Below are positions 35,480-47,050 of a DNA stretch of 64,000 nt, in pieces. The notes beneath the pieces were generated by a model. It was not told the DNA's origin. It did no database searches and saw nothing but the letters and a program-made list of their open reading frames with translations. Origin of the DNA: Cryptomeria japonica (Eukaryota > Streptophyta > Pinopsida > Cupressales > Cupressaceae). The stretch lies in assembly GCF_030272615.1 (NCBI RefSeq), contig NC_081415.1, positions 631,455,041-631,519,040 of the forward strand, in the 5' to 3' direction. Both the position numbers and the translations under genes were made by a program. How positions within the stretch are numbered: the stretch's first letter is position 1; the number at the start of each line of letters is the position of its first letter.

Positions 35480-36988
35480 TGATAGTTTTGATACTTAAAG
35501 ATAAGTACATATGTCAAGCTAATAAGATGAGAGGGGGGGGGGGGGGGGGTGAATCATACAAACTTAATCTTCCATAAAAACATCAGATTCAACCTCGGTA
35601 ACATATACTTCAGTAATATAACCAAAACTGCTAAACATGCAAACTCAAAAGCATATAAACATCATAACACTCATATCACCAGATTTAACATGGAAACCCA
35701 AATAGGGAAAAACCATTGTGGGATTTCGGACCCACTAAGAAATATACTCTTCTAGAGTGTGCTCGGTTAAAAGCAAATCCTGTTAAAGATTACAAACACA
35801 TTGCTAGATGTGACCCGGTTAAGGGATTTCCTTCAAATCTATTAGGATCTTCACGTTGTTAGAAGTGACCTTGTTAAAGGATTTCAAACACTCAATTAGA
35901 ATGTCACCTTGCTAGAGGGTTTTACAAATAAGACTGTTAAGTCCACTCGGTTAAGAGATTTTCTGTCACTTTCACAAAATAACAATAAGAAAGATCTATC
36001 TGCAACTTCACATCTAAAATGCTAAAGCAGATTCTTATTTGCTCAACACAATATAGACATAGAACTAATCTTGTCCATCTGTTGGGCTCTATACTCTGTT
36101 TATTCAAACAGGTCTTTAAGCTTCTATGATCGGTAATCACTATGTAGCATCCCTATGCATACACTTGCCTGCATACATTGTTTATCAACAGTTCCCTATT
36201 TATAAACAATTCGCCAACCGCTTAATCTCCTTGATCACATTTCCGATGATCAATCATAGCCATCAAATCTTCAAACTTTGACCAGGTTCAATATATCCTT
36301 TGATCTGAAAATGTTTTACCCTGCCTTGGAACTTGCATACATTTCTTGGAACTTGTGCTAGGGTATTGCAGTTCAATCTAAGCTGTAGATCTTCCTGCCG
36401 ATTTTCCTTTGCCATAGATTCTTTAACAAACTTCATGCATGGCATGCCAATCATTTAATCATGGCCAACTCATCAGCTTCCTTCATTAAATAACGCTTGT
36501 AATCATTTAATGCATTATGTTACAACTCGGTGAATACTAAACTTCACTCGGTAGACATTCTGCCTTCATTAACCGATAGCAATAACCTTAGGGTTTACCG
36601 ACTAGGTTCTTTGCTCGGTAACATAGTATAGTATTAACCTTACAATCAATAGCATATGTATGATATCAAAACAATCCAAACAACATGATCTCATCATTGT
36701 CTAACTCGGTAATAGTTGCCCATTGAATAACTTATTTCTCCCCTTATCCATCATATTCTTTCTGTGTCTTTTACCAACATCTTTATACTCATCAAATCAT
36801 ACTTCTCAAGATATGAAAACATCATACTGAATTAGAAAATCAATTTCTTGACATCAATGACAAAATAATAATATTAAGATAGTAAACATCCTTAGTCAGT
36901 TATATCCATAATCATCAACAACCTTCTCAATATCCTTATTGAAATTCCAACAATCTCTCATTGTCTGTTATAATGCCAAATGACAACA
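35480..36988 (-). repeat. 5' LTR of the nested Copia element
   Basis: About 1509 bp, TG...CA. It has a longer G run before TGAATCA (near 35531-35549) than the other LTR. I count roughly 70 substitutions between the two LTRs. Confidence 0.9.
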
Positions 36989-36993
36989 CAAAC

Positions 36994-37800
36994 GTTGAAC
37001 CATGTACCTCCCCTTAGGAGAAACAAAACCAAAGGTGTATCCAAAATGTCTCCCCAACCATGAAGGGAAGATGAAGCAAAAATACTCATGATGAAAGGAA
37101 TCTCTAAAAACTGCTCAAGTGTCCCCATGTCGATGCTGAAAGGTACCCCCTCCAAAGGTGGTAAACTATGCCACATTGTTGAAAAAGGAACTCCAAGAGC
37201 TAGTGGAGATGAATGTAGAACAATATCCAAAGACTCATATGTCTCCTCAAAAGATAAAGAGACCTCCTCCAAGTGTTGTACAAAAGTATCCACAATCATG
37301 TCAACCTCTAAAGATTGATCATGTAGAGAATGCACAAGAGGGTCAGAGTGATCCCTCGCAACAATCAAAGAAGGATCATCTTCATCAAAGAGAAGATGAA
37401 TGTCATCAATGGCATCTCCCAAATCTACAATGTAGGAGTCCACAAATAAACCTGCAATGTCTGTCAAGTAGGCATCCCAATCAACTGAAGCTGGAAGACA
37501 TGAAATATCCTGTTGCACTAAATCATAAGAAGGCAAAACTGTCGCAGTAGCTGCATCATCAGGTGCAATAGGTGGTGTGATATCAATAGAAGGTGATGAA
37601 ATGCAAGGCTCAAGAATGGGGTCACATGTGAGAATCCCCAAGTTCAAATGCCCAAAGTTCTCCTTAAAATCTGAATCATCAACATAGGAAGAATCAACCT
37701 CACCAATAGGACCAAAATCTGAAAAAGAGTACAACCGAGATGAATGATCAACCACCCCAGTTGCAATGATTGCTCCACTCTCCAAGTCTCTAATGATAAC
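36994..37800 (-). pseudogene. Acidic region of unknown origin in the TR-GAG element
   Basis: Fossil part of the outer element. It directly follows the protease and the short GVVDHSSRLYSFSDFG segment that resembles the start of the Copia GAG-pre-integrase, but then no integrase appears. Instead comes a long stretch rich in Asp, Glu, Ser and Leu (ILTCDPILEPCISS, DAIDDIHLLFDEDDPS, EVDMIVDTFVQHLEEVSLS). The truncated copy at 7389-9148 has the same region with matching phrases (DIIDDIHLLFDEDDPSSIV), so it belongs to the family and is not a local accident. I do not recognise it. It could be a captured host sequence, a retained protein with its own role, or a remodelled linker. Confidence 0.65.
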
Positions 37801-39060
37801 TTAATTAGGTGTGAACTCCACAGTTTTCCTAGTTGCCCCATGTGTGATTTGATAGATGGAAAGAAGATTATTTGTCAAGTGGGGTACACACAACACATCA
37901 TTGAAGGAGTTATCCCCAATGGCAATAGATCCTTTCTCAATCACATCCATGTATGTATGACTTCCCATCAAAATTTGTGGCATGTGGCAAGGCTCAAATG
38001 TAGAAAACATAGACTGCGAAGATGCCATATGATGAGAAGCCCCTGAATCTAGAAGCCATCTCCCTGAATCATGACTTGTAGTAGCACAAAGAGTTTGTCC
38101 CTTTCCTTTATCTGTCCCAAAAGAGTGATCCTTTCCTTTATCCTTGGAAGAAGAAGTCGATGTAGACATTCTAGAAGGTAGGTTGATTCTATTCTTCTCA
38201 AGAAGATTCTTCAACTCATTAATATCCTTCTTATAACAATGATGTTCATCATGTCTCGACTTCTTGCAATATCTACAAAAAAGATTGTCCTTATATGATT
38301 TCCTCTTAGGTGAGAATGGTGAATCAACTTGTTGTGGAGAGGAAGATTGTGCTCCATCTTGTTGTGGTTTAGACTTAGGTTGCTTTTGATTCTTGCCTTT
38401 TCCTTGATTACTTTGATTCCCTTTGTTAGCCACCAAAGCTTGTGACTTTGAAGATTTGAGAATCCCCATCATGGTCAACTTAGATTGCTCAAGTATCAAC
38501 ATCTCTGTGAATGAATCAAATGAGGGAGAAGTGTATAAGGAACCTTGAGCTAACCTATGGGTGTGAAAGCTAGATACAAAGGTTGCATACTCTGAAGGAA
38601 GCTTGTCCAACAAGTCATAAACCAATTGAGCATCCTTTTTGTCAATTCCACAATCCTTTAGCTTTGCTCTTAACTCAATTGCTTTTGTGACATAATCCTA
38701 GATTGTATCAAAATCCTTGGGATCCAAAGTTGTGAGTTCACTATCAAGCTTGTAGCCCTTAATCTCATCAACTTGACCATACAATTTCTTAAAAATATCC
38801 CGAGACTCTTTAATTGTTGTACACTTATCAATGTGAAAAATAAGGTCATCTGATACACACTTTCTAAGAGTTCCAAGTGCCATATTATTCTTAGTAAGCC
38901 ATTCAATTTGAGCATTAGGATCAGCCTTAGGATCAGGTGGTGTTGTAATAGTTTCATTTATAGAATGAATGAGTCATTTTTCCATTAGTTTACTCCATGC
39001 CTTAATTTTCCATGATGCATAATTATGAGGAGTTAAAAGTGGAAATTTAGGAGAACCCAT
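37801..39060 (-). pseudogene. Gag and protease of the outer TR-GAG element
   Basis: Fossil part of the outer element. It starts MGSPKFPLLTPHNYASWK, the classic N-terminus of Copia gag (UBN2 type). The middle shows LVYDLLDKLPSEYATFVSSF. A zinc knuckle CRYCKKSRHDEHHC and a Lys/Gln-rich linker follow, then WLLDSGASHHMASS, the protease active site, and NLLSIYQITHGA. The product would coat RNA and process itself; enzymes for copying and integration must come from another Copia element. Confidence 0.85.
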
Positions 39061-39904
39061 AGCACCAAAATGAAAAAACACAAGATAGAGAGAGGCACAA
39101 TCACACAAGACACCCCCCCAAAATACTCAATCAAGAAACCCCCCCCCCAAAAAATAAAAAATAAAAAAAATTGGTGATTTTAGCACTTTATACTTAGTGC
39201 ACATACAATGGGCCACTTGCAAAACAAGGCAAAGTGGAATTCTGATTTCAATTTACTTCTTCTCAAAATGAGATCTAAAAGACTTCAACAAATACTGCTA
39301 GTGATCTAAACTAAGATCCAAGCAAAATGCAAGTACCAAATATGCCAAAAATGGCCAAATACTGAAAGTACAATTTCTACTTAAAATCACTGCAAATAGA
39401 TGGAAGATTATGAAAGTAGATGAAAAAATATGCATTTTCAAAAAAAAAGGCACCTGAAAAGGAGTTTATATGAGCCCAAACGAAGCCTCCAAAGTTGTAA
39501 AAATTGAGATATCGTGATTTCCAAAAAACTTGTATCCAAAAATTAGAAAAATTTTGCACCACTATACAGATCACAAAATTCTACCCCAAAACAAAAAAAA
39601 TTGCTCATAAAAATGAGTCCGGATGAGTGAGATATCGCTATTTGAAAATTGTCTACAAAATTATAATTTCTGGAAAATTTCCGCCGCAACATCAAACTTC
39701 AAATGCCTCTAGATTTGGCCTCCAAAGTCTGATTTGGATGAAACAAAAGGCAAAACTGACTTTCTTGGACCTCCTCAATCCAATGGTAACCTCAGATTTG
39801 ACCCATCAAACTTCAATAATAACCTACAATAGAAAACTCCAAAATACACAACCCCAAATAACATCAAATTTCTCTCAATTAGCAAACCAATGACACTCTA
39901 ATGG
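39061..39904 (-). other. Untranslated leader of the outer TR-GAG element
   Basis: About 850 bp between the primer site and gag. It contains poly-C and poly-A runs near 39115-39170 and no open coding region. A long leader of this kind is common in Copia-type and non-autonomous elements and usually carries packaging signals; none can be named here. Confidence 0.6.
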
Positions 39905-39915
39905 CTCTGATACCA
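39905..39915 (-). other. Primer-binding site of the outer TR-GAG element
   Basis: TGGTATCAGAG on the minus strand, directly abutting the right LTR; complementary to the 3' end of initiator methionine tRNA. Confidence 0.9.
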
Positions 39916-40383
39916 TGTGAGATTCTGCCAAGATCAAGAGGCAATGGAAAACACAAATAAGAGAGACAAAATATATGATAGAAATAAACTGTATTCTGTC
40001 AAGATGGAAATACTGATCAACTGGATCATCAATCGTTGTTATTTATACAATGAATATGAGCCTGCTTATATAGGCAAGGCTATATGGATATGTGAGCACA
40101 CAAACATGACATGTGGCTCAATAAGAAACAAGGGTAGGTAGGAAATAGGTGTGGGTAGGTAGGAGAAACAATATAATATTCCACATGAGGTGGATCACCC
40201 ACTGAATATGGAGTGTAACAACAAGATCACACCATAAAAGGTGGAAATTCTCCTACACACACTATCTCAATATGGCACAAACACCCAAGTGTCTCATACC
40301 CAAACTACTATGAAATGCATGTACCTAAGTAAACTTAAGTAAGGTGTAATAATATCCAAGATGAATAATTATTTACACCAACA
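39916..40383 (-). repeat. 5' LTR of the outer TR-GAG element
   Basis: 468 bp, TG...CA, followed by GGAAG (40384-40388). A TATATAGGC box lies near the middle of the LTR (about 40075). Confidence 0.92.
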
Positions 40384-41329
40384 GGAAGGAGTCCAAAAGA
40401 AATTTCTTCATGGGACATAAATATTCAAAAAATGAGTGGATTTGAATGTAGAGGAAAAAAAGCTGTGTAAAAGAATAATTAAAAATTTTAATTATATTTA
40501 TATGAATTAAAATTTGATGAAACCCATCATATTACAAAGTGGTCAAGAAAAAATATGGTAGCTCTTGCATAATTGTAGGAAAATTGATATAAATAGAGAA
40601 TGATTGGGATCACGATTCAAAATATGTGTGAATATTTTAAGGAAATTATGGCCCCAATGTTAGTGTGAATTTATAGCAATTATGTTAAAATTATTCCTTG
40701 TATAGGGTGGAATTTCAATAATATTAATGAATATGCCCATTAATTGAAACATGTCCTTGAAATTCTAGTTGATTTCTCTAGAAAAATGTATAGTCGATTG
40801 TGAGAAAAATACTATTATGTAAATACTTCATAAATAATTTGGTGATGATTATCATCCTTTGTTCCAATGAGTGACAATTTGAGCCTTCAAAATTTTCATT
40901 ATATTCATAAAAAATGAATTGTTTATTACAAACTATCTTTAATTGTGAAATTTCACCATTAAAAAAATTATTGCTTTCTAGTTTAGAGATCATGAGAGTT
41001 TGCTTGGGACATTTTATTCTCCCTTGGTAAAATGTCTAGTTGGATAGATTTAATAATTATGAACAATGATTAAAAAAATGTTAGACAATCATGCAAAGAC
41101 CATTTTAAATATTAATGCAAGTAGCTAATATCATAATGAATGATCTAAATGTGTGTAAGAACTTTTTATAGTGCATATAATTTACATACATTATATTCAT
41201 ATGGGGCATCAATGTGAGATCAATAAAAGCTCTTGTGAGCATGTATTAGAGATAAATATGAGCTCATCATTTTAAAACACTGAAAAATTTCTTATGGAAA
41301 ACCAAGAGTCACTACTTAAAAATCCACTT
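40384..41329. other. AT-rich spacer
   Basis: Continues the target sequence left of 28381. No gene, repeat family or terminal repeat seen. Confidence 0.4.
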
Positions 41330-41490
41330 ATTTAGAAACTACATCTATATTAGAAGCCAATTATGGGAGACCAAGAATCACAAATTAAAACTCCATAATA
41401 GATGTTTGAATAGAGATTTGAACTCGGGTCTCCATAATAATAACCAAACACTTTAATCAATTATCTCTAACTCCTTGGACCATGTAAGAT
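41280..41490 (-). mobile_element. tRNA-derived SINE-like relic
   Basis: On the minus strand GGAGACCCGAGTTCAAATCTC (41410-41430) resembles a pol III B box with its tRNA arm, and an A-box-like TTAGAGATAATTGATTAAAG lies about 30 bases before it. The downstream body contains a roughly 70-bp imperfect tandem repeat (41288-41420, with ACCAAGAGTCAC and ACCAAGAATCAC). Family not named. Confidence 0.4.
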
Positions 41491-43138
41491 ATTTAGGCAT
41501 GGAGTGATCAAAAAATGAATTAAAATTAGTCTTTGAATGCAACTCCAAATGACACAAATAAAACATTTCATCTCTCAAATTAGTCTTAACATTTAAATCT
41601 ATTCAAAAGTTTTTGGCCACTTTATCAAGTTGTACAATTAACCTAAATCATTTATGTAATCTACAAATTAAAACCTTGAATGAAGAATGGATAAACTAAA
41701 GATTAAGACCATTCCGTAAGACTGAATGTATATAGAATCAAATAAAGCTCAAATTATATGCCATATTTTACCAAAAGTCATACCAATTGCAAATTTGTCA
41801 TTTTGTTTAAATAAATTCCAAAAGTAAAAGAATACAATATACACATCTATAAATATGGATTATTGATAAAAACTATTTTATATAAAAAAAACATTATAAT
41901 TATCACTCTTACAGTTCAAGAATGTAAAAGAAAAAAAACTCTAATACTTGAGCTATAGTGTAAAAGTCAAATTAAACTTAACCCTTTCGGCCCAAGGATA
42001 GAAAGTTAACTAACACTTGCTTTGTATTCGATCCCCCATCATCCTTTTGAGATCACTTTAATAATATTCAAAGGACATTAATAATATCACTTTAATAATA
42101 TTCAAAGCATATAAAGTCCTTTACTTTAAGTATTGGACTTTAGTGTAGAAAGTCAATATATCTACAAAATGAACATAAAGCACTACTTAAAAGTAAGATT
42201 CCATTCACAATAATCTTAGATCACAAGACTTAAGTGGTAATGATTTTACTCTAAGGAATAATGTTGAAAATTAGAACTAACCAAAAAAAAATGAATGGTC
42301 ATATGTTGCTTTTAATATTAAGAGGTGAAGACCAATGTAGTAAGTCAATTTTCAATTGATGTTTCAAAGAAAGTAATAATGTAAGGATATTTAATTTTGA
42401 ATATGATGGAAGATAGTACTATGATAGATGTGACAAATCAATTTGTTATAATATGAAAAAATTAGATCTTTGTTCAATGGTTATTGTAGATTAGGAGTTT
42501 TGGTTATGAAATTATCGAAGTCGTTAAGTGATTTTTAAAAGTGTAAGAATTGAACTTGTCTAGTATTGAATTTTAGATTGTGGGTCAAAAATGATTTGTC
42601 ATATAATTTTGCAAAATATTCACTTTCGTCTAATTTGTGATTTATATAAAAAAATTGGTATTTACAAAATACTTTCAAAACGTGCAAAGCAAAGATCATG
42701 GTCTCCTTACTCAAAAGATTGAGAAAATTAATTCCACAATAATTAAAGAAGATTGAATACATTAGGTAAGCATTCAATAGGCTCTTAAAATTATGATGTA
42801 ATGTTGATGTCATAATTTTTATTATTTGTAATTAATTTTTAGATATACTTGTTGGATTCCTTGTTTTTTCTCTAAGATCTCTAAATGATTCAAATGAATT
42901 AAGGTTAGTATTTAATTATACAATCCTAGTGTGCAATTTGAAATAAATCACAATAGTCATTTTATACAACTAAAATGAAAGGGGCAACGGTATTTGGATT
43001 TAAAATTTTAGTATTTACATCCATGGACACAAAAATATTTTTGCTTAATTCTACACTTGCTAATTTGAACGAAGGTGGCAAATAATAGTATTAAATTTTA
43101 AATATGAATTAAAATATTTAAATTTAATTTAAATAAAT
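41490..43138. other. AT-rich spacer with a small tandem duplication
   Basis: ATCACTTTAATAATATTCAA occurs twice, at 42053 and 42088, from a recent 35-bp duplication. Otherwise nothing is recognised. Confidence 0.45.
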
Positions 43139-43330
43139 TAAATTTTGATCTGGTTTTTGTCCTTATGGGGTGGTCTTCAGTAGTTGGGCGATTCTTCTCA
43201 AGTGGGGTTTTGTTTTCTCAGGTTGGTTGTGACTACTCGGCCTGATCTTTGTATATAATTCTATAAAAACTCTATAGTATTATTGTTAATATATTTAGGT
43301 CTATGGTCTTTTATCAAAAAAAAAATTGAG
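43139..43330 (+). mobile_element. LINE 3' tail fragment
   Basis: A G/T-rich stretch (CTGGTTTTTGTCCTTATGG ... TCTCAGGTTGGTTG) is followed by CTTTTATCAAAAAAAAAA, typical of the 3' end of plant L1 LINEs with a short poly(A). It is strongly 5'-truncated and no protein part is left. Confidence 0.5.
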
Positions 43331-44144
43331 ATGTGTGACATAAATTAAGATGTTATTTTCCAAATTTTACACAATGAAATGTATTTTGCAAACTATTCAA
43401 AGCATAATGAAAACCTAGTTGTTTTTTAAAGGAAGCAATGACACAAAATATGCTTCCTACAGTAATCATTGAAGGTAGGTATTTGAAAAAATAATTAATC
43501 TCATAGTTATTAAAAAGATACACAGGAATATTATACTATGAAAAAATGATTTATATGGGGGAAACCTTTTTGGAAAAAAGATCGTTTGTAGAATCTAAGA
43601 GGTTATAATACAAATCACAAGGTATGTCCTTACAAGAGTATTGCCAATATTTTAATTCTAGAGAAATTCTAATAGCATAATAATAACTAGAACTCATTGA
43701 TAAAATATATCCAATAAGCCACCTTCAAGCACCAACAAAGAGGAAAATATAAAGTCATAAACTAAAAGTGGTTTTCTAAAAATATGCACCAAATCCATGA
43801 GCTTGAAATTGCACAAATTTTCTACTCCAAGATAGTTATAGTCTTCCAAGTTATTTTCAAAAGATGCTCTTATAATTATGATAACTTTTTATAGTATCTA
43901 TTGTGGTTGACTCCTCAACTTTGGTTCTCCATTTGGAATTATTGAAGCCCACTCAATTATTTTAAATATAGCAATAATGTGGGTTGAGATTCTACTGTAA
44001 CTCTTGTATAATTATACTCTTACATGCCCCATAGGAATCTACCTAAAATTATAACTCCCACACTACAATTCCATAATGACATTAGATGTTCTTGCAACTT
44101 CATACACACTATGAAATATAGTCTCACCTAAAACTGTGACACTT

Positions 44145-44150
<6 letters not shown>
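43331..44150. other. AT-rich spacer
   Basis: No gene or repeat supported. Confidence 0.4.

Positions 44151-44175
<25 letters not shown>
44151..44175. repeat. (TG)n microsatellite
   Basis: About twelve uninterrupted TG units. Confidence 0.95.
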
Positions 44176-44177
<2 letters not shown>

Positions 44178-44541
44178 TTAGTAAATTGTATTATTCCACA
44201 AACTGATAATGCGTATATGAATATCTTTTTATCTATATATAAAATCCTAAACTAAACTTAACCACATGATTGATTAATTATATAGATTAACATATGGACA
44301 AATCTAAATACATTTACTCTTCTCACAAATATATCCAATTTTCAAATACCTCTATATTTAACTTTATACAAATATTTTATTTGCAAAATATAACTCTATA
44401 CTCAAACCTAATGACATTAATCCAAATATACCTAATTCTCTATCACACTTTTACTTTATAGCCCTTATCCACCCATCACCCTATCTTTCACCCACTTCCC
44501 TCAGTTTCCTATCCCTCTATCGGTCATCTTATCATATCCAT

Positions 44542-44544
<3 letters not shown>

Positions 44545-44623
<79 letters not shown>
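44545..44623. repeat. (AT)n microsatellite
   Basis: Nearly 40 uninterrupted AT units, ending exactly where the LTR fragment at 44624 begins. Confidence 0.95.
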
Positions 44624-44627
<4 letters not shown>

Positions 44628-45544
44628 TACAAATGTGGGATTCAGTTGTACACCTGGAATTGAGAAATATGAGCTGATTCGGATCTGCCCTACGAAAAAT
44701 GCCCCAAAAAAGAAGGGACCGTGGTGCTACCTCTTGGTCCTCTGAATTTTCTGCACATCGAAAAGGGTTGTCTTATCTCTGTGTTTGAAGCTTATTTTCA
44801 AAAGTATAGTTGCACACTTATTTCCTACACACAGAAAGAATGAGAAATAAGTTTGGAATAGGGGCTTGCCTTCGGTCAAACCCTAGTTTTGGAATTAACC
44901 ATGAAATTGAGATAAATGTAAATGAAATGACTGAAAGGAAGGGTTCTCCTTTTGAGGGAGATGTTGAATTATGACTGAAATTGAAATGATTATACCTCCT
45001 TGTGAAGTTTTTGTTGCCTCCACATGGAATTAGGGTTTCTTGAAATAAGATGAAGATCTCCATTTCAATGCTTGATCCTTGACTTTATTGCTTCTCCAAG
45101 GCTTGAAGAAAGACTGAAAATTCTCAATTTCTCTTGAATGCTTGATGGATGCTTGATCTCTTGTGTATTCATGTGGGTGTTCAAATGAGAGGGGAAATCC
45201 TCTTTATATACTTGCTTGTCGGATTAATTGGCTATTTTTTTGACATGAGCCGACATGGAAAAAGAAATACCACTCAAATTTGAAATGGGGAAAAGGGTTT
45301 AAAGAGGGCCCAAAATGAGAGGGACTAGGATGTGGCGCTAGTGAGGGCCACAGAACTACGCCTTAAACGTGCCCTATTTTGGGGCTAGGATCAAGTGCAG
45401 AACAAGTTCAAAGTTGAAATTTTTTGGTGTTTGTAATGTGTAAGAGCATAATCAGGCTTTCAATCAGGCCAAGGGGTGCAAGCACTAAGGTGAAGAACTA
45501 AATACGATCAAAAATTGCAATTGGTGCAATTTTAGGACGCTACA
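44624..45544 (-). repeat. Gypsy-type LTR, minus orientation, truncated at its 3' end
   Basis: On the minus strand it begins TGTAGCGTCCTAAAATTG at 45544, matching TGTAGTGTCCTAAATTGT at the start of the LTR at 60910. A TATATAAAGAGG box lies near 45213-45224, preceded by CGACAAGCAAGTA as in the other copy. It ends in the AT microsatellite about 270 bp short of the full length. No internal region is attached. Confidence 0.7.
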
Positions 45545-46417
45545 ACCCTATCGATCTTCAATGTTTGAGGTTTGATATTTAGCCTTATCTCTTTTGCAAA
45601 ACAAAGGAACTTGAAAAAGTGAAAGCCCAAAGTTTAAAGATGGAAGAACTATATCAAGGTTTTAGAGATCAAAGTTTCATCTAACCCGTTACTTGGTGAG
45701 TATGTAAACAATAAGGCAAAAGCTCGAAGTTCAAAACCTAATGAACCTGGGAACTTCAAAGTTTGAGAGAGGACTAATTAGGCATCGAGTGTTTGGGTTC
45801 AATTTATCTCATTTAAAATTCTTTCCAAATTTTGTAAGGTGAAATATTGATGCTAGAGGCCTAATAAACTTAAAGAAAAAAATGTCTTTAAGGCACACTT
45901 CTAGGATTGAGGTTCAACGAGAATCCCTTCCTCATACTAAGAGGGGGCTTAACCACTAGGGTGAAATCTCAAAGGCCAAATCCTAACAACCCTAGAACAA
46001 TTCAATTCCTTAATAGGACCTTTTAGTGATCCAGGTTTAGTGAGGAACCTTATGGTCCCTTTCATAAAATTAGTGAAGTTTTTTGTGTGAAGGCTTGAAA
46101 TACTATTACAAATTTAAATAATTCTATTCAACATTCAAGGATAGGCTCTAACTCTTTCTATAAGCAAGTTCATTTTAATCCCAAAATACACTTTCCTATA
46201 TCCAAATTAAAAAGCTCCTAAGTTTATTTTACCATTAACACCATAAACCATAAAAGTATATAAATGGCACAACCATGCTTGATTCCAACATCAACTCACA
46301 TAAACATGATATCAATTTCACTATACCATCCATATTAAATTAGAATCACAATGCATTTCATTATGAGAGGTCCAAGGTTCACCATTACAATTACAAAAAG
46401 AGTTTGGGAATCAAAAG
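45545..46417. other. Unassigned spacer
   Basis: Flank of the LTR start. No coding pattern or repeat identified. Confidence 0.4.
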
Positions 46418-47050
46418 TGTTTGGATCCAAGAACACTAAGAGGGGGGGTGAATCAGTGTTTTGTCAGAATGATTGAATTTAACCTTATTAATGCAACAAC
46501 TAGGCAACTGGTAAACATAAAGACAGATAACAATAAGAAACAATTGCACAACCATAAATATGAACACCATAACACCACATATTTATACATGGAAAAAATC
46601 AATGAGGAAAAATCACGATGGGATTGGAGACCCACAATATCTATCCACTGATCAGATGAATAAATATTACAATAAGGGGCCTACACATGCAGGAAGGCCA
46701 ACAACCTAGAGTACACTTCTCATCACAAAAGGAGTCTCACTGACTACAAAAAGCATCAAACTGCAATCTGGAATAAAGATTGAACTTTAAGTGTAGCATC
46801 TCCTATGCCTAAGTACAGTTCCAGTTAAGCTCAATGTCGAAGGTCTTAAACCTCTTACACAAACCCAATTTGGTCACCTATGATAGACCAAACATTTTGC
46901 ATATGATTACAACTTTATTCGCACACAGATAATCCCATAACCACATGCCACAATCTACAAAGAGACCTTACATCATATTTATACCAACCCTGGACCTAAA
47001 TAATTAGGTCGGCCACCTAAAAGATGATACAATGAATCCATTACATAGAC
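46418..47050 (-). repeat. Copia LTR-like fragment
   Basis: Carries the landmark GAGGGGGGGTGAATCAG (near 46440), then CATGGAAAAAATCAATGAGG and a direct equivalent of the U5/R stretch of the LTRs at 24167 and 29241. No primer site abuts it, so it may be a 3' or solo LTR. The right border is unknown. Confidence 0.5.

Larger units (their letters stand above)
29241..36988 (-). mobile_element. Full-length Ty1/Copia retrotransposon nested in the outer element
   Basis: Fossil, minus strand, 7.75 kb. It is flanked by CAAAC on both sides (29236-29240, 36989-36993), a perfect target duplication. LTRs are 29241-30777 and 35480-36988. The primer site is next to the right LTR and the polypurine tract (GGGGGAGAT on the element's strand) next to the left one. 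Domain order from the right is gag, protease, integrase, reverse transcriptase, RNase H, which defines Copia. The coding part looks nearly whole with about three or four breaks. The LTRs differ at roughly 4.6 percent of positions by my count, plus a few indels. Confidence 0.93.
28386..40383 (-). mobile_element. Non-autonomous Copia-type TR-GAG retrotransposon, split by a second element
   Basis: Fossil, minus strand, about 4.25 kb once the 7.75-kb insertion is set aside. Both LTRs (28386-28853 and 39916-40383) are 468 bp and begin TG and end CA. The flanks GAAAG and GGAAG are a 5-bp target duplication with one difference. A methionine-tRNA primer site lies beside the right LTR and a polypurine tract beside the left one. 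The interior holds gag with a CCHC knuckle and a protease DSGASHHM box, then an acidic region of unknown origin; no integrase, reverse transcriptase or RNase H is seen. The LTRs differ at 13 of 468 positions. Broken, with a few breaks in the coding part. Confidence 0.9.

Noticed and set aside
42535-42813. 92-codon minus-strand frame
   Set aside because: No recognised domain and composition typical of AT-rich spacer.
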